NCBI GenBank assembly: GCA_004352715.1
Contig: SCFE01000006.1
Location: forward strand, 1,162,614 to 1,226,613
Source of the DNA: Hofstenia miamia
Taxonomy: Eukaryota; Xenacoelomorpha; Acoela
Direction of reading: 5' to 3'
Length of the DNA stretch: 64,000 nt
A program made the position numbers and the translations under genes. Shown in pieces: positions 59,701 to 64,000 of the stretch. The notes beneath the pieces are model-generated. The model made no database searches. It was not told the DNA's origin and saw nothing but the letters and a program-made list of their open reading frames with translations. Numbering within the stretch: position 1 is the first letter of the stretch; the number at the start of each line of letters is the position of its first letter.

Positions 59701-60684
59701 ATATTGAAAATAGCAGAAAATTTCAAATTTCCATAAAGAAGAAGGTTTATCATCATTGCATGTATAAATGAAATATGTAATTAATCCTCAAATAGTTCTA
59801 TAATTTTGACTTTGTTCTTCTTTATCTCCAAACCAAACAATTCGGAAAAAGGATCATATATATTTATTAATGAAAAAACCTACGTTTCCTTTCTCTTATT
59901 GATATTTGCACGTGTCGCTAATGATGAGCATCGACTGGCAGAGTAATTCCTGCATTGGTCCCAGGTGTATAAAAGAAAAGGCCAAAAAGTGTCGAAATTG
60001 CCAAAAATATGAAATTTTTTCGTAACAGTACTCGTGACTCAACCCAAATGCAGTGAATGCTATTAAATGTATAAACAATGGGTTGAACAATATAATTTAC
60101 ATTTTGAATTTTTACATTAGCATCATATAGTTTTGAAAACCTTAATTAGGATTTCAACTTCAGTGTGTACATTTTATCAGAAGTTTCTAAAATGCCCAAC
60201 TTTGGTATAGCAGACCTAAAGATTGTAGAAATTTTTTGATAAAAATTAAGAATTAAATGGTAAAATATTCTTTAAGGGTTATTGTTGCACTATTCTGACA
60301 CTTTAGGGTTTCACCACTCAACCTGTGCACCACTGAGATGTCTTCCTATTCTAGTTATTGAGAATGCAAATGTATATGTTAAATTTTATTGGCCGATTTA
60401 GTCATACGTCAGGATAGGATAATCAAAGCAATATTATCTCGCAGGTTAGCTTGGTATAAATATGGATAAACATCACAAATATCCGGACCTAATTCATTGC
60501 AAAATAGGCTTTGATTAATTAGTCTTAATGTGATATAACACATTAAGCTTCATAAAGGATTTAAGAACTTAGCAATTTGAAGATAATTTTTACAAGTTTC
60601 ATATTTAGTGTATTGACTACTATAAAATCATTAAAATGTGAATGATTTCTTAATTCACTCTGAAATAGTATATACTAAATTATA
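56760..60684. other. gene-free AT-rich DNA
   Basis: Includes a short AAT repeat near 58430. The frames at 59896-60090 (minus) and elsewhere look non-coding. Confidence 0.65.
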
Positions 60685-60932
60685 NNNNNNNNNNNNNNNN
60701 NNNNNNNNNNNNNNNNNNNNNNNNNNNNNNNNNNNNNNNNNNNNNNNNNNNNNNNNNNNNNNNNNNNNNNNNNNNNNNNNNNNNNNNNNNNNNNNNNNNN
60801 NNNNNNNNNNNNNNNNNNNNNNNNNNNNNNNNNNNNNNNNNNNNNNNNNNNNNNNNNNNNNNNNNNNNNNNNNNNNNNNNNNNNNNNNNNNNNNNNNNNN
60901 NNNNNNNNNNNNNNNNNNNNNNNNNNNNNNNN
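60685..60932. other. assembly gap, 248 N
   Basis: A run of N ending directly in a TA array, so it probably spans a microsatellite the assembler could not close. Confidence 0.97.
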
Positions 60933-60965
60933 ATATATATATATATATATATATACATGTATATA
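60933..60965. repeat. (TA)n microsatellite at the gap edge
   Basis: TA units continuing from the gap, interrupted by catg. Confidence 0.95.
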
Positions 60966-63900
60966 TACAGGTATTTTACATTTCTAGTAGATTTGAATTT
61001 TGCTGGGTAAAATCAGTTGAAAATTAGGCCAAGCTAAATATTTTTACAGATCAGGACATGACAGGTTATTTACCTAACTCTAGACCCATGAATGTTTGTA
61101 GTGACGTCTATATCAATTCACTCAGATCAATCAACATGGGAAATAGTAAGAGATATAGTGCTTTCGATCTCCAATTTATTAATGATGATTCAAACTATAA
61201 GAAATAATGCAAACAATCAAAGCTAACGGAAGAGGTCATTAAAAAATTATAGTGCATTCTCGATGAGGGAATATATAAATAAGTAATGCAAGAAAGAAAA
61301 GGCATGCGTAAATGGCAAAATGGTCTATAAATAAATTAATGCGGAATATACAATTAGAAATGGTTAATTAGAAATACATAGCTGCGAGTTCTATAGTACT
61401 GATACTCTTTCTTTTAGAAATTGGTTGATTATTTCCATTCAGAAAATGATGCTTTTGATATTTTACTGAAAAATTTAGCTAGTCTGCTTTTGAAAATTGG
61501 AATGTGCATATTTCGGTTTATAATTTCCCATTAACTACTAATAATATTATTTTTTTAAGCACTTTTAATATTTGTAAATATATTTTGTCTAAAACTTTTG
61601 TATTTATTGTTTGGTGTATTTAGTTTTTAATTAATTCTTTAGAAATTACACCTCTTTGAGTATTTTGTATTTTCAATTTTCCTTAAATAAGTCTGTAGCA
61701 CTCTCAGAAATCCGATCCGGCTAAATTTACGACAATAGTAAAAATTAACTATCTCTTATAGTTAGAAAACAAATTTAGTTAATATTTTTCAAGCTGATGC
61801 CATGCACACGACTAACACTGTCAGTAACCTAAAATGTTTAGCCCTCCCGTTCTCCTTTTGAAATTTTCAAGTTGCATAAATATGCAAAATCACTTAGGTT
61901 GGGATGATTATAAAAGTTTTATAAGTGCTTAGTTGATAAAATGAAAAGTATAGAAAATATAACCTATCATTCACAATTTTGTTATGATTCAATGGACATA
62001 AATATACATGGATTATTAACATTATATACAAAAAATGTACTACAGGATGTTTAGATATGCTTAAAGTTTTGAATATCTATATATTTTAAACTATACCCAT
62101 GTAGAATGCTGAAATGTGACTTCTTGAAAGCAAAATTTCTAAATTTTAACCTATATTATAATTCATTCATTGCATTTATTTTATTGAAATTGTTGAATTG
62201 ATGAAAGTATAAAGAATATAAGAAGCATCAAAGGATGTCAGAGTTAGTGAGTGAGGAAAATTGTTTTATCAAAAACTAGAGGGGGAGAAAAGTACACAAA
62301 AGTTCTGAAGCATTGAACATGTGAGAAAAAAAATTGAATACAATACAAATTCAAAGATTAAAAGAATGACTTCAAAGTTTTAATGAAAGATATCAGCATT
62401 AGTAGCAATCCTAATCAAAGATTTGGAACTGTTTTGATCACATAGCAGATGCTTCAAAGGCGAAATTTCTGTGAAGCTGTTCTAATTTTGTATGGTCGCA
62501 ATGGCTCTTCCAGATTGTAATCCTTTAATTTTTCGTTGGATCCAAACTAAATAATAGCTATCCACCATAAACGGCTGTCTTCAAAATTGGTAACCCTTTG
62601 GCTGTGCTTACTTTACATGCTCTTATTGAAAATTTTTCTGCTTCAGTTAATAAATTTATCTTATGGACATTTTGAATTAACATTTTAAGATAATTACAAT
62701 ATAACGCTTTTCTCATTCGTAATTATTATTTTATAATTTTATTTGTTATAATTAAATAGTTATGAATATTTAGATTTTAAAGCAATTTCAGAACATTGTA
62801 TTTGAACATAATTATGATATCTTAGTCTTGTTTTATAATGAAACCTTGTTTCTGTGGTTATGATATCTAAGGTTAGTACTTACTGATCAGAGAATAACCC
62901 ATCCACATTAGTCATACTTCCATTTAAGAAATTCCACGCAACTTCCAATCTAGGGAATGCTATTCTACAACTTCTAGTAATTTCTACTAATCAGACTCTG
63001 CAAGAGATAGATTGATTTTAAGAAATAACAAACTTAATCACATAGCATTGTCTAAATGTGTCTTGACAATGAATTGATTTTAAAGGATTAAGCCTTTGTG
63101 TTGGTCAAATGTTGTAGAAGTATCAAATTGATATAATAGTTAACAATAGATGTCAGAAGTACAGCACTAGTAGTTAGGAAATTACTACCTTATGCAATTA
63201 TTCAATTCTACAATGCAGTGTACTTTATAAAAATCTTGATTTACAATTAAATGTTGCAAAGAGAAGATCATCCAAAAAATTTCTGCACTACATTTCTAGT
63301 TCAGTCCTTTTTCTAAAACAACTCATTATATATATTATATTAACTTTCTTCAAACTAAAAGAAAACCTGTCCCATTACAATATAATTAAAACTTTGGGTT
63401 TAACTGAAACAGAACTCAAGATCAAAATTATTTACATGTGGAAGAAAAAAAAAGATTAATAGGAATCCTTCCTCAATGCGGCCATTTGAAACTGGAATTC
63501 ATTATCAAAGAACTAAAGAACAATGAAAAATTGCAATCCTTTAACAGTAATTCTACTGGGAATTTTTCCATATCTATGATGGTTTCCCCAAATACTTTTT
63601 AGGTGCCCATAGCTTAGGAACTAATTAAGATATTTAAAATCAGAGAACACCACAAGGTAGGGAATTGTCTCTATTTCTTTTTCGTTTTTAATTCAGGCGA
63701 TAACCTCTGATTTTAGGCACAGCGCGCCTGGACAGGCTCCAAATAGTTTTTCATCAGAAAACTAAATATTTCAGGGTTGTTGTTGTTGTTCAAATGGATA
63801 TTAGATCGCCTCATTATCTGAGCACTAGGTATGGAAGGAATTTAAATATTTTAAAAAATCGTATTTCTCATTGAAAGAAAATTCTTATTTGTATGTGCTC

Positions 63901-64000
63901 CAGGTACAAGAATAAGTTTTAGCACAAAGCTTCATCATTGCATGAGGCGGCCCAACCCCATAGATATGTCAATTCAAAAGTAACACTAGTAGAAATAGGG
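60966..64000. other. gene-free AT-rich DNA to the window end
   Basis: Nothing recognisable; a GTT repeat lies near 63778-63792. Confidence 0.6.

Noticed and set aside
62420-62640. Weak coding-like minus-strand stretch (LDPTKN, TAVYGG)
   Set aside because: Several stops and no family I can name; the resemblance to a transposase was not reproducible across frames.

Overview
This is a draft-assembly piece of an AT-rich animal nuclear genome. The evidence is a spliced gene with GT-AG introns of 0.7 to 6.7 kb, a receptor-like immunoglobulin-domain membrane protein, and decayed metazoan-type transposons (Tc1/mariner, hAT, piggyBac, pogo-like, and two kinds of non-LTR retroelement). I cannot name the phylum; an invertebrate is likely. 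No prokaryotic operon, CRISPR array, rRNA or convincing tRNA was seen. Gaps of N lie at 589-1588, 21981-22001 and 60685-60932, with single N's at 22941, 34492, 39029, 39780 and 52202.

Positions 1696-26178 (+) hold the main gene: seven exons whose phases all agree, encoding 719 residues of a TMEM63/CSC1-like (OSCA/TMEM63 family) mechanosensitive cation channel. The first coding exon(s), including TM0, are missing, either in the 1-kb gap or upstream of the window. Its introns carry hAT, mariner and Tc1 relics, a possible piggyBac relic, and an intact-looking piggyBac-type MITE at 22305-22940 with TTAA target duplications.

Positions 26179-49716 are gene-poor. They hold the 3' end of a LINE (30104-30895, minus, FADD motif and GATA tail), a piggyBac transposase C-terminal fragment (31480-32010), a near-duplicate unit of about 314 bp with an unrecognised shared reading frame (34179-34860), a Tc1 fragment between two TA arrays (42261-42836), a pogo-type MITE with TA duplications (44123-44575) and a mariner-type relic (48800-49440).

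Positions 49717-51402 (minus) hold a long open exon for a single-pass membrane protein with an Ig domain. Positions 54020-56758 (+) hold a dead non-LTR retroelement with reverse transcriptase and a restriction-like endonuclease domain. The rest, to 64000, is AT-rich DNA in which I see no gene.

The two host genes show no sign of working together. I found no convincing new multi-gene system. The observations most worth following are the Tc1 relics against TA arrays, the piggyBac MITE and its assembly break, the unexplained 314-bp repeat frame, and assembly duplications at gaps that would be misread as biology.
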